From: Sphingomonas sp. QA11
Lineage (GTDB): Bacteria > Pseudomonadota > Alphaproteobacteria > Sphingomonadales > Sphingomonadaceae
NCBI RefSeq assembly: GCF_028473665.1
Contig: NZ_CP098774.1
Location: 2,170,001-2,234,000, forward strand
Reading direction: 5' to 3'
Length of the DNA: 64,000 bases
Positions 52,470 to 61,933 of this stretch are shown piece by piece. The first letter of the stretch is position 1; every line of letters starts with the position of its first letter. A program made the translations under genes and the position numbers. The notes under the pieces were generated by a model. The model was not told where the DNA came from and ran no database searches. It worked only from the letters and a program-made list of their open reading frames with translations.

Positions 52470-54048
52470 CCGACGGCGTATCCACCACGAGCGGCGCCTC
52501 GATATCGGCCATATCCCTCCGCGAGACGCGGACCGCTTCCTCAGGCGTGGTCAGGCCCTCGCGCACCAGTTGCCGCGCGGCCGAGCCCAGATTGGGCGAA
52601 TGGAGAAAGGCGTGGCGGGCGATGATCGCCTCGTCACCGCCATCGTTGATCAGGCGGCGGATCGTCTCGTCGACGCGAATTGCCTCGAATACGCCGATCC
52701 GCCCCTTGAAGCCAGATCCCTGGCAATGCTCGCAGCCAACCGGCTCATAGACCACCGCGCCGGCATCGAAGCCGAGCAGCGCCGATACCGAGCCGCTTGC
52801 CTGCACCGGGCGACGGCAATGCTCGCACAATTTGCGCACGAGGCGCTGCGCGATCACGGCGCGGAGCGTCGAGGCGAGCAGGAACGGTTCGACCTTCATG
52901 TCGCGCATGCGAGTAATCGCGCCGACCGCGTCGTTGGTGTGGACGGTCGACAGCACGAGATGGCCGGTAAGAGAAGCCTGCACGGCGATCTCGGCAGTCT
53001 CGCGGTCGCGGATTTCGCCGACCATCACCACGTCGGGATCCTGGCGCAGGATCGCGCGCAGGCCGGCGGCGAAGGTCAGTCCGACCTTTGGGTTCACCTG
53101 GGTCTGGCCGATGCCGTCCATGGCATATTCGACCGGGTCCTCGACCGTCAGGATGTTGCGGCTGCCATCGTTGAGCAGTCGTAACGCGGCATAGAGGGTC
53201 GTCGTCTTGCCCGATCCGGTCGGACCGGTGACGAGGATGATGCCGTTGGGCTCGGACAATGCGCCCTTCAGCATGGTATTGATCGCCGAGGTCATGCCGA
53301 GCACGTCGAGCGTGATCCCGGCATTCTCCTTGTCGAGGATACGCAGCACCACGCGCTCGCCGGCGCGGCTCGGCAGCGTCGAGACGCGCACATCGAGCAA
53401 CTTGCCGCCCAGCGTCAGGCCGATGCGGCCGTCCTGCGGCACGCGTCGCTCGGCGATGTCGAGGCGCGCCATCACCTTGACCCGGCTGACCACGACCGGT
53501 GCAACGTGCGGGGGCATCCGCAGCGTCTCGCGCAGCACGCCGTCGATGCGCATGCGCACGACCAGGCCGGTCTCGTAAGGCTCGATATGGATGTCGGACA
53601 CGCCGTTGCGCGCTGCGTCGGCGATGATGCCGTTGATCAGGCGGATCGCCGGCGCATCGTCGGCGGTGTCGAGCAGATCGTCCGCCGTCGGCAGGTCGCC
53701 GGCGAGCAGGTCGAGCTCGTCGCCCAGCCCGAGCGTGCCCGCCGCGACGGCGGCCGCCTGCCCGTCCATCGCATAACGATCGGAGAGCAGCCGGTCGAAA
53801 TCCTCGGGCGTGACGAAGCTGACGTCGAACGGACGGGCGAGATGGCGGCGCAGTTCGAGCAGGACCTTCGGGTCCGATCCCTCCCGCATCGCGATCGACA
53901 AATGGCTGCCGTCGCCAGCCTCCAGCGCAACGCCGAAGCGCCGCGCGAAACCATAGGGGATTGCGATCACGCGATCGGGCAGCGGCGTGCCCTCCGACAG
54001 TGCCAACGGCTGAACCGCGTCTTCAGCATTGCCCGGGGCGATCTGCAT
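52462..54048 (-). CDS. gspE: Type II secretion ATPase GspE
   Basis: 528 residues from the ATG that shares one base with the gspD stop. Walker A GPTGSGKTTTLYAAL, Walker B GEIRDRETAEIA and a zinc tetracysteine (CEHCRRP ... CEHCQGSGF). It powers pseudopilus assembly. Confidence 0.96.
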   Translation of the reverse strand: MQIAPGNAEDAVQPLALSEGTPLPDRVIAIPYGFARRFGVALEAGDGSHLSIAMREGSDPKVLLELRRHLARPFDVSFVTPEDFDRLLSDRYAMDGQAAAVAAGTLGLGDELDLLAGDLPTADDLLDTADDAPAIRLINGIIADAARNGVSDIHIEPYETGLVVRMRIDGVLRETLRMPPHVAPVVVSRVKVMARLDIAERRVPQDGRIGLTLGGKLLDVRVSTLPSRAGERVVLRILDKENAGITLDVLGMTSAINTMLKGALSEPNGIILVTGPTGSGKTTTLYAALRLLNDGSRNILTVEDPVEYAMDGIGQTQVNPKVGLTFAAGLRAILRQDPDVVMVGEIRDRETAEIAVQASLTGHLVLSTVHTNDAVGAITRMRDMKVEPFLLASTLRAVIAQRLVRKLCEHCRRPVQASGSVSALLGFDAGAVVYEPVGCEHCQGSGFKGRIGVFEAIRVDETIRRLINDGGDEAIIARHAFLHSPNLGSAARQLVREGLTTPEEAVRVSRRDMADIEAPLVVDTPSDG

Positions 54049-56249
54049 CACTTGTCCCTCGCCGACCGCACGACCCTGGTCGATCTGCTCATCAACGGTA
54101 CGGCAACGCGCGGATCCTCGATCCCGCCTGGCGTTCCCGCCGCCGGCAACGGCGCCGCGGCCCCCATGTAATCGCGGACCAACTGGTCGATGCTCGGCTC
54201 GGAATCGGGATTCTGACCCGCCTGCTGGAGCCGAAGGAAACCATAGCGCCGTTCAGCCACCTTGCGGCTGTCCTCCGGCGTGCGCAGCACGGTCGGACGG
54301 ATGAAGATCATCAGATTGGTCTTGGTACGCTGCTTTGCCTTTGAGCGGAACAACTGGCCGATGGCGGGAAGGTCACCGAGGAACGGCACCTTCTCGATCG
54401 TGCGCCGCTCGTCGTCGCTGAGCAGGCCGCCGATGATCGCAATCTGGCCGTCATCGACGGTCAGAGTAGTCTCGACCTCACGCTTGTTGAGGATCAGGTC
54501 GCTATTGTCGCTGGAAACGGGACCGGCGATACTGCTGACCTGCTGGTGCAGGAACAATTTGATCGCGCCCGACGAATTGACCTGCGGCCGGACCTCGAGC
54601 TGAATGCCGACATTCTCGCGCTGGACGGTGCGGAAGGCGTTGTCGAAATTGGTCGAGAGCGCCTGTCCGGTGGTGATCGGAATCTCCTGGCCAACCAGGA
54701 TGCGGGCCGGCTGATTGTCGAGCGTGGTCAGCGACGGCGCCTGGAGCAGGTTCGACGTGGTGTCTGATTTCACCGCACTGATGATGGTGCCGAAGATCGC
54801 GTCCTTGCCGATCTTGAAGGCGCCGCCGCCAAAGCCGCCCGACGCGCCGAGGATCGAATTCAGCGCGGATTGCGCGAGGGAATCGCCCACCGCGCTGCCG
54901 TTGGTAGTGACGGTGGTGGTGCCGTTGACCGTCGTGGTGGTGGTCGCGAGCGAGCGAGCGCCAATTGCGCCGGCAATGGTCAGCAGGTTCGGCGCTGAAT
55001 TGCTGTAGGCCGTGGCGAAGGTCGGTATGCCGCTGCCCGGCAGGCCCGCGAGGAGGAACTGGACGCCCAGCTTGCTGGCGGTGGCATCGGAAACCTCGGC
55101 GACGATCGCTTCCACCAGCACCTGCTCGCGCCGTGTGTCGAGCTGACGGACCACTTCCGCAAGCTGGCGCTGCACCTCGGCCGGCGCGGCAATCACGATA
55201 GCATTGGCGCCGGTGAAGCGAGTCACCACCGCGGCGGTGCGTCCTCCCTCGGCGACGATGGCGGGCTGGCCGGTGCCGCCGCTGGCCGAGACGGGCGCGG
55301 CCTGCGGCATGGGCGCGGGCGTCGCAGTCGCGGTCTGGCCGTTATTGTTGCCGGTACCGCCGAAATTGGACCGCGACAGGCTGTTGTTCGTTTGCGGCTG
55401 GGTCGGCGTCTGCCCGACAAGTTGCTGGAGCACCGGCAGAAGCTGTTCGGCATCGGCGTTTTCGAGGAAGACGACCTTGATCTCGGTGCCGTTCTTGGCC
55501 CGGCGGTCGAGATCCTCAGCGACGGCGGCAAGACGCGCGACCGACGCCGGATCGCCACGCAGGGCGACCGAATTCGATCCGACGATCGCGACCACGCTGA
55601 CGCTCTGGCCATTACCCGGCGCGCCGCCCTGCCCGCCCGCCCCGACCAGGGCCTGGAGCGCGGTCCCGATCTCGCGCGCACCGGCATTCTTCAGCGCGAT
55701 CACGCGGGTCGAGTTATTGTCGGTGTCGATCCGGCGAAGCACCTCGCGCACGCGCCGCACATTGTCGGCGAAGTCGACGATCACGATCGAATTGCCGCCT
55801 CGATTGGCGGTAACCGATCCTTGCGCGCTGACCAGCGCCCGCACGGTATCGACGGCCGAGGCCGCGTCGATCGCCCGCAACCGCACGATCTCGGTCACCA
55901 GGCTGTTGCGCGCCGCGCCGCTCGATCCGATCCGGCTGGGCTGGGACGCCGAATTGTCGCTGGGCTGGATGCGGAACGCGCCGTTCGAGGTCGGCACCGC
56001 GACCAGGCCGTTAGCGCGCAGAGTGGAAAGGAACACCTCGAAATATTCGGAGCGCGACAGGGGCCGGTCAGTGACGACGGTCACCTTGCCCTGGACGCGC
56101 GCGTCGATGATGAAGGTGCGTCCGGTCACGCGCGCCGCATCAGCAATGAAGGCGCGGATATCGGCATCGCGGACGTTCATCGTCGTTTGCGCCGATACGG
56201 TGCCGACCAGCGCGGTCGCGAGGACGGGTGCAAGAATCAGTTTTTTCAT
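54048..56249 (-). CDS. gspD: Type II secretin GspD
   Basis: 733 residues with signal peptide (MKKLILAPVLATALVGTVSA), N0-N3 domains with a Gly/Asn/Gln-rich linker (about 290-330), and the secretin domain with VPFLGDLPAIGQLFRSK. Forms the outer-membrane channel. No pilotin-binding S-domain is obvious. Confidence 0.96.
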   Translation of the reverse strand: MKKLILAPVLATALVGTVSAQTTMNVRDADIRAFIADAARVTGRTFIIDARVQGKVTVVTDRPLSRSEYFEVFLSTLRANGLVAVPTSNGAFRIQPSDNSASQPSRIGSSGAARNSLVTEIVRLRAIDAASAVDTVRALVSAQGSVTANRGGNSIVIVDFADNVRRVREVLRRIDTDNNSTRVIALKNAGAREIGTALQALVGAGGQGGAPGNGQSVSVVAIVGSNSVALRGDPASVARLAAVAEDLDRRAKNGTEIKVVFLENADAEQLLPVLQQLVGQTPTQPQTNNSLSRSNFGGTGNNNGQTATATPAPMPQAAPVSASGGTGQPAIVAEGGRTAAVVTRFTGANAIVIAAPAEVQRQLAEVVRQLDTRREQVLVEAIVAEVSDATASKLGVQFLLAGLPGSGIPTFATAYSNSAPNLLTIAGAIGARSLATTTTTVNGTTTVTTNGSAVGDSLAQSALNSILGASGGFGGGAFKIGKDAIFGTIISAVKSDTTSNLLQAPSLTTLDNQPARILVGQEIPITTGQALSTNFDNAFRTVQRENVGIQLEVRPQVNSSGAIKLFLHQQVSSIAGPVSSDNSDLILNKREVETTLTVDDGQIAIIGGLLSDDERRTIEKVPFLGDLPAIGQLFRSKAKQRTKTNLMIFIRPTVLRTPEDSRKVAERRYGFLRLQQAGQNPDSEPSIDQLVRDYMGAAAPLPAAGTPGGIEDPRVAVPLMSRSTRVVRSARDK

Positions 56250-57115
56250 TGGCCCGCGATCGTGAGGGTGAGGGAAAGGGTATCGTTGCCGCGCTCGACC
56301 GTGACCGGGACGGTACCGCCCTTGCCGATCTGCGCGCCGAGTTGTTCCATATCGCCCTGCCCCGTCACCGCGCGACCGTTGATTGCGGTGATGACATCGC
56401 CCTCGCGCAAGCCCGCCTGGCGGAACGCGACACCCGAGCCTTGCGGCCGCACAACAAGACCGCTGATCTTGCCGCCATCGACACGCGGGATGAAGCCGAT
56501 ATCGGCGCGAAGCTGCGCCGGCGACAGGCCCGCCCTGAGGTTGGGTCCGGGCGGGTTGGGTGGTTGCGGGAGGTTCGGCGGGGCCGGGAGGAGCGACGCC
56601 CCGGCCTCCGCCGGCGGCGGCGCTACCGGGGTGACCGCGCCGCTCTGGTCTAGGAACAGGTCTTCGGCGGCACCCCCACGATCGATCGTGACATGATCGA
56701 ATGCGACAGCCTTGAGCTTCACCCCCGGGCTGATCTCATCGCCCACGGCAAAGCTCTGCTGGAGGCCGTCAGGGCCGGCGATGATGGCGGAGCCTCCGCC
56801 CATCGCCTCGTTCACCCGCGTGCCGAACAAGGTGAGCTGGAGCGAGGTCACCACGACGGGCTTGCCGTCAGCGCTTCCGCCCAACCGGAAAAAGGGATCG
56901 AAGCCTTGCAGCAGGGCGACCGGCGAGCCGGGAAATCCGGGCTTGACCGGCTGCCACGGACCGAGCGCCCCGACCGGCGTGACCAATATCCAGAACAGTC
57001 GGGCGCATTGCAGCGCCAGCGCCGCAAGCAGCACCAGTTCAAGCGCGGAATAGACGTTGGTGCGCGGTAGCCGCCGCAACAGCGCGCGCGCCCGCGCATC
57101 CAGAACCAAACGCAT
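56246..57115 (-). CDS. gspC: Type II secretion protein GspC
   Basis: 289 residues from ATG 57115: membrane helix (about 21-43), HR domain, a Pro-rich linker and a C-terminal PDZ domain (AFRQAGLREGDVITAINGRAVTG). Connects the platform with the secretin. First gene of the operon. Confidence 0.93.
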   Translation of the reverse strand: MRLVLDARARALLRRLPRTNVYSALELVLLAALALQCARLFWILVTPVGALGPWQPVKPGFPGSPVALLQGFDPFFRLGGSADGKPVVVTSLQLTLFGTRVNEAMGGGSAIIAGPDGLQQSFAVGDEISPGVKLKAVAFDHVTIDRGGAAEDLFLDQSGAVTPVAPPPAEAGASLLPAPPNLPQPPNPPGPNLRAGLSPAQLRADIGFIPRVDGGKISGLVVRPQGSGVAFRQAGLREGDVITAINGRAVTGQGDMEQLGAQIGKGGTVPVTVERGNDTLSLTLTIAGQ

Positions 57116-57251
57116 GCGGAAATTCCCCGATCGCGAACCTGCTAGGTGGCGATTGTTACAGTCGTAGGTCGTTCCTGTGAACCATCCGATACGATTGTCA
57201 TATACGCCGATGCGCTGGAAAAGACGCGGGGTTTTTGGCACATCGGCGGCG
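57116..57251. promoter_or_regulatory. Divergent promoter region gspC / oxygenase
   Basis: 136 bases between the two start codons. Must hold the promoter of the whole gsp operon. No strong dyad or textbook promoter could be picked out by eye. Confidence 0.4.
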
Positions 57252-57935
57252 ATGCCACATGCTCCCGAAATCAACGCCGCGCCCGCCCAGTTCGGATCAG
57301 GCCTTCCCTCCGATGGCCTGACTGCTCACCTCGCCGCTCAACCCGGCGTGCAACGCGTGCCCAGCCCGAAGCTGACCCTGTTCCTGCGTCGCGACTTCCT
57401 GGATGCGGAGACCTGTGCAGCAATCGTCGCGCGAATCGACGCGCAACGCCGGCCGTCGACCATCTCGGACCCCAATGGCGATGCAGCCTTCCGCACCAGC
57501 GAAACCTGCGACCTCGATCCCCTCGACTCCGTCGTCGCCGACGTCGCGGCACGGATCACCGCCTTTACCGGCCTTGATCCTGTATTCGGAGAGCCGATGC
57601 AGGGCCAGCGCTACGCCGTCGGGCAGGAGTTCAAGGGCCACACCGATTATTTCGAACCCGACGGGATCGATTATGAGAAATTCTGTGGCGTCTCCGGCAA
57701 CCGCACCTGGACGGTGATGATCTATCTCAACGAGCCCGAGGCCGGCGGCGCGACGCGATTCAAGACGATCGACAAGATCGTCCAGCCCGAAACGGGCAAG
57801 CTGCTCGCCTGGAACAACCGCCGACCGGACGGAACCCTAAACCCGGCGACGATCCATCAGGGGATGAAGGTGCGCAGCGGGGTCAAGTACGTCATCACCA
57901 AATGGTTCAGGGAGAAGCCGTGGGGCTGGGCGTAA
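57252..57935 (+). CDS. 2-oxoglutarate/Fe(II) oxygenase, prolyl hydroxylase type
   Basis: 227 residues if started at ATG 57252; earlier starts at 57177 (GTG) and 57210 are in frame. Iron ligands His and Asp in GHTDYFEP and the second His in TIHQG, with the 2OG-binding Lys in SGVKYVITKWF. The substrate could be a protein proline or a small molecule. Confidence 0.88.
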   Translation: MPHAPEINAAPAQFGSGLPSDGLTAHLAAQPGVQRVPSPKLTLFLRRDFLDAETCAAIVARIDAQRRPSTISDPNGDAAFRTSETCDLDPLDSVVADVAARITAFTGLDPVFGEPMQGQRYAVGQEFKGHTDYFEPDGIDYEKFCGVSGNRTWTVMIYLNEPEAGGATRFKTIDKIVQPETGKLLAWNNRRPDGTLNPATIHQGMKVRSGVKYVITKWFREKPWGWA

Positions 57936-58094
57936 GGCCGCTCCCTGGGCGGCTGACGCCGCGACTTGAAAACAACGTCTTTCTGACACTGCTCCGTCGC
58001 CGGAATGAAGCCGAACTGACGCGAAGCCACCCTAGGAGCCCGACCACCGGCTGAAAAACGAGCCGGGATACGGGCATTTCCAAAGGGACACATC

Positions 58095-60488
58095 ATGGTC
58101 AGGTTCACCACGGCCAGCGCGCTGGTCGCGCTGCAGTTTGCGCTGTGCGCACCCGTCTACGCTGAGAGCGCCGCGCACGGCGCGCGGCCAAGTGCCTCGG
58201 TCGACGAAGATTCCGGCGATACCATCATCGTCACCGGAACACGTGATCGCGGCGTGACCCAGTTCAACTCCCTCTCGCCGCTCGACGTGCTGCCATCCGA
58301 AGCCATCGACGCCAGCATCTCCGGCGACCTTTCGGACACGCTCGCCCAGATCCTGCCGTCGTTCAACGTACAGCGCCTGCCGGCAGCTGACGGCCAGGCG
58401 TTCGTGCGCCCCGCCTCGCTGCGCGGACTGTCGGCCGACCAGACGCTCGTCCTCGTCAACGGCAAACGCTATCACCGCTCGGCGCTGCTCGGCACACGCG
58501 GCGCGCAGGCGCCCGATCTGGCGACCATCCCTGGCCTCGCGATCAAGCAGATCGAGGTGCTGCGCGACGGCGCTTCGGCGCAATATGGTTCGGACGCGAT
58601 CGCCGGGGTCGTCAACATCATCCTGGACGACAAGCCGGGGATGGAGGCCTTCGGCCAGTATTCGCAATATTATAAAGGAGACGGCAAGGAATATCAGGGC
58701 GGTATCCAGGGCGGGATCGCGCTCGGCCAGAGAGGGAGCATCGTCTTCACCGGCGAATATGATCATGCCGAAGCGACCTCGCGGACACGCCAGCGCCCCG
58801 ACGCGATCGCTTTCCAGGCAGCCAATCCGCAACTGCAGGTGCCCAATCCCGTCCAGCGCTGGGGCCAGCCTGACCTCGAGGCGGTTCGTGGCGGCTATAA
58901 CGGGCACTACGACATCTCGGATGCCGTCACCGTCTACAGTTTCGGTACGGTGCAACAGGGCGAAGGCGTCACCGACTTCAACTGGCGCAATCCCGCCGGA
59001 ACGCCGACGGTGTTCAATCCCAGCCCCGCCTTCCCCGGTTTCAACTTCAAGAGCATCTATCCGACCGGCTTCACGCCGCGCTTCGGGACGCGGACGTCCG
59101 ACATTCAGACCGTCGGCGGCGTGCGCGGCGCGCTCGGCACCCCCTTCACTTATGATCTCAGCGCTTCCTATGGCCGCAGCCTGATCGACTACACGATGAA
59201 GGAGAGCCTGAACGCCTCGCTCGGGCCGAACAGCCCGACAAGCTTCTATATCGGCCGGCTCGCACAACGCGAATTCAACCTCAACGCGGATTTCGTCTAT
59301 CGCCTGCCCGTCGGCGGCCTGACCCCGATCAACATCGCCTTTGGCGGCGAACGCCGCGTCGAGAATTATCAGGTCACCCAGGGCGATCCGGCCTCCTACG
59401 CCATCGGTGCCGGCGCCGCCTCGGGCCTTGCGCCCAATTCGAACGGCTTCCCCGGCTTCAGCCCGATTCAGGCGGGCAAGTTCAGCCAGACCAGCTATGC
59501 CGGCTACGGCAATCTGGAATGGCAGCCGATCCATATGCTGAGCGTCGGCGCGGCCGGTCGCTATGAGAGTTTTTCCGAATTCGGCAACAAATTCACCTAC
59601 AAGCTCAGCGCGCGGTTTGAGCCGGTCGACGGCATTGCGGTGCGCGGCGGTTATTCGACCGGGTTCCGGGCGCCGACACCGGCCCAGCTCAACACCTCCA
59701 ACACCACCCAGGGTCTCGATACCGTGACGCTGCAGATCTTCAACCGCGGGCGCCTGTCGCCGACCGATCCGATCGCGGTCGCGCTCGGCGCCAAGCCGCT
59801 GAAGCCGGAAACGTCCGATACCATCACCGCTGGCCTCACCTTCAGGACTCATTTCGGACTGTCGGGCAGCATCGACGCCTATCAGATCAACGTCGACAAC
59901 CGCTTCAGCGAATCGGCGGCGTTCGCCGTGCCCTCCACGCTTCCCAACCCGCTCCGCTTCACCGCGGTCAGTTTTTTCACCAACGACTTCAACACGCGGA
60001 CCCGCGGCATCGACGCCGTGCTGAACTATACCCGCCAGCTTGGCCCCGGCCGCGCGACCGCGACGATCGCCTATAATTACAACGACACCAAGGTGACGAG
60101 CGCCAAGTCGGCGGCGATCCCCAACGACACCCAGCGCCGGATCTTCCAGGAGCGCCTGCCAAAGCACAATGCCACCGGTTCAGTCGCCTATGATATCGGC
60201 CCGGTCGGATTGCTCGCGCGCGGCCGGTTCTACGGGGCATGGACCGACATCACCGGCAACGCGACAGGGGACCTGTTCCAGCGCTTCGGGTCGATCGCGC
60301 TGTTCGACGTTTCCGCCAGCTACAAGTTCGGCGAGCATTTCTCGGTCCGGGTGGGCGCGGAGAATGTGTTCAACACCTATCCGGACGAGGCGACCAATCA
60401 GGCGGTGCGCGGGCTGATCTATTCGCGCAACGCCCCTTACGATACCGATGGTGGCCAATATTATGTGCGCGTCGGCATGAAGTTCTGA
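58095..60488 (+). CDS. TonB-dependent receptor
   Basis: 797 residues with signal peptide (MVRFTTASALVALQFALCAP ... YA), TonB box DTIIVTGTR, plug domain (VLRDGASAQYGSDAIAGVVNI) and barrel ending in YYVRVGMKF. AAGGGA before the ATG. Followed after 21 nt by an exported PLP enzyme, so its ligand may be the substrate of that enzyme. Confidence 0.95.
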   Translation: MVRFTTASALVALQFALCAPVYAESAAHGARPSASVDEDSGDTIIVTGTRDRGVTQFNSLSPLDVLPSEAIDASISGDLSDTLAQILPSFNVQRLPAADGQAFVRPASLRGLSADQTLVLVNGKRYHRSALLGTRGAQAPDLATIPGLAIKQIEVLRDGASAQYGSDAIAGVVNIILDDKPGMEAFGQYSQYYKGDGKEYQGGIQGGIALGQRGSIVFTGEYDHAEATSRTRQRPDAIAFQAANPQLQVPNPVQRWGQPDLEAVRGGYNGHYDISDAVTVYSFGTVQQGEGVTDFNWRNPAGTPTVFNPSPAFPGFNFKSIYPTGFTPRFGTRTSDIQTVGGVRGALGTPFTYDLSASYGRSLIDYTMKESLNASLGPNSPTSFYIGRLAQREFNLNADFVYRLPVGGLTPINIAFGGERRVENYQVTQGDPASYAIGAGAASGLAPNSNGFPGFSPIQAGKFSQTSYAGYGNLEWQPIHMLSVGAAGRYESFSEFGNKFTYKLSARFEPVDGIAVRGGYSTGFRAPTPAQLNTSNTTQGLDTVTLQIFNRGRLSPTDPIAVALGAKPLKPETSDTITAGLTFRTHFGLSGSIDAYQINVDNRFSESAAFAVPSTLPNPLRFTAVSFFTNDFNTRTRGIDAVLNYTRQLGPGRATATIAYNYNDTKVTSAKSAAIPNDTQRRIFQERLPKHNATGSVAYDIGPVGLLARGRFYGAWTDITGNATGDLFQRFGSIALFDVSASYKFGEHFSVRVGAENVFNTYPDEATNQAVRGLIYSRNAPYDTDGGQYYVRVGMKF

Positions 60489-60509
60489 AGACCGCACGGA
60501 GGACGACGC

Positions 60510-61787
60510 GTGACGATCAACCGGCGCAATCTGATGATCGGGGTGGCGGCGCTATCCGTCGCCGCCCCCCTGCGCGCGTCGCCATCCGGGCGAAGTGGGG
60601 CGAAACCGGACGACGAGACCTATTGGCGGCAGATTGCCGCCCAATATGACGTGACGCCCGACATCATCCAGCTCGAGAACGGGAACTGGGGCATCATGGC
60701 CCGGCCCGTGCTTACCGCGTACGAACGCGCGATCGAGCGCGTCAATCGCGAGAACAGCTTCTATTCGAGGAGGGCGATGGGCCCGGATCTTCGCGCGGTG
60801 CGGAACCGCGTGGCGGCGGCGCTGGGTGTCGACGCGGACGAGATCGCGCTGACCCGCAACGCGACCGAAGCGTTGCAGGCGTTGATCGACGGCTATAATC
60901 GGCTGCGGCCGGGCGACGCCGTGCTCCAGGCCGATCTTGATTATGACAGCATTCAGGGCTGTTTCGACGGCCTGAAGGCCCGGCGCGGTGTCGATATCGT
61001 GCGGATCGCGCTGCCCGAACCGGCGACATGGCAGGGCCTGATCGACACCTATGCCCGGGCGTTCGACGCGAACCCCCGGGTGCGGCTGGTGCTGCTTACC
61101 CATCTCAGCCACCGGACCGGCCTGGCCCTGCCGGTGCGCGAGATCGTTGCAATGGCGCGGGCGCGCGGCATCGATGCCATTGTCGACGCGGCACACAGCT
61201 GGGGGCAGCTCGACTTCGCCTTTGCCGATCTCGGCGTCGATTTCGCCGGTTTCAACCTGCACAAATGGATGGGTGCCCCTCTTGGCGTCGGCGTGATGTA
61301 CCTGCGCAAAACACGAATACACGATATCGTTCCGGATCCCGCCAACGGGCCCGGCGATGCGCAAGACGTGCAGGCACGCGTCCATACCGGAACCGGCGAT
61401 TTCGCCGCGCAACTGACGGTGCCTGATGCGCTCGCGTTCCAGGACGCCATCGGGACCACCGCCCGCGCCGCGCGGTTGCGCCTGCTTCGCGACCAGTGGG
61501 CCGAGCGCCTGCGCGGCCTGGACGGGCTGGAGATATTGACCCCGGCCGATCCCCGCCTTCATGGGGGCATCACGTCGTTCCGCATACGCGGCCGGGTATC
61601 GGTGGCGGACAATATGGCAATCGCCAGGTCATTGCTCGACGAATTCGGCATCTTCACCGTGCACCGCGTCGGCGTGGCGGCGGGAGCCTGCGTTCGGGTG
61701 ACCCCTGCCCTCTTCACCACCCCCGCGCAGATCGATGCGCTCGCCACGGCACTTCGCACGCTCACCCCGCGCCTCGCGCGCGCCTGA
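60510..61787 (+). CDS. Tat-exported class V aminotransferase-like PLP enzyme
   Basis: 425 residues, GTG start with GGAGG upstream. Twin-arginine signal (NRRNLMIGVAALSVAAPL). PLP-binding Lys in FNLHKWMGAPLGVG, Asp and His in VDAAHSWGQLD. Closest to the isopenicillin N epimerase-like branch. A folded periplasmic PLP enzyme is unusual. Co-transcribed with the receptor. Confidence 0.88.
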   Translation: MTINRRNLMIGVAALSVAAPLRASPSGRSGAKPDDETYWRQIAAQYDVTPDIIQLENGNWGIMARPVLTAYERAIERVNRENSFYSRRAMGPDLRAVRNRVAAALGVDADEIALTRNATEALQALIDGYNRLRPGDAVLQADLDYDSIQGCFDGLKARRGVDIVRIALPEPATWQGLIDTYARAFDANPRVRLVLLTHLSHRTGLALPVREIVAMARARGIDAIVDAAHSWGQLDFAFADLGVDFAGFNLHKWMGAPLGVGVMYLRKTRIHDIVPDPANGPGDAQDVQARVHTGTGDFAAQLTVPDALAFQDAIGTTARAARLRLLRDQWAERLRGLDGLEILTPADPRLHGGITSFRIRGRVSVADNMAIARSLLDEFGIFTVHRVGVAAGACVRVTPALFTTPAQIDALATALRTLTPRLARA

Positions 61788-61873
61788 CGTCCGCAGGATT
61801 GCGGATCGCAGCCTCGGAGGCGTGAAGCACCGATTGGCAACGCTCCGGACCAGTCTCAGCGACAGGCAAGCAC

Positions 61874-61909
61874 AAAAAAGCCCCGGCCGCGAGCGATCGC
61901 GACCGGGGC
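61874..61909 (-). terminator. Intrinsic terminator of the right-hand receptor
   Basis: On the minus strand GCCCCGG ... CCGGGGC with inner CGCG pairs, then TTTTTTG. 24 nt after the stop codon. It may also stop the plus-strand operon, although without a T-run in that direction. Confidence 0.85.
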
Positions 61910-61933
61910 CAGGAATCCCCTTTTATCTCGTGA

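Noticed and set aside
58032..60167. 711-codon minus-strand frame opposite the TonB-dependent receptor
   Set aside because: Antisense of a clearly real gene; composition (Arg, Gly, Asp-rich) is what GC-rich third positions produce.
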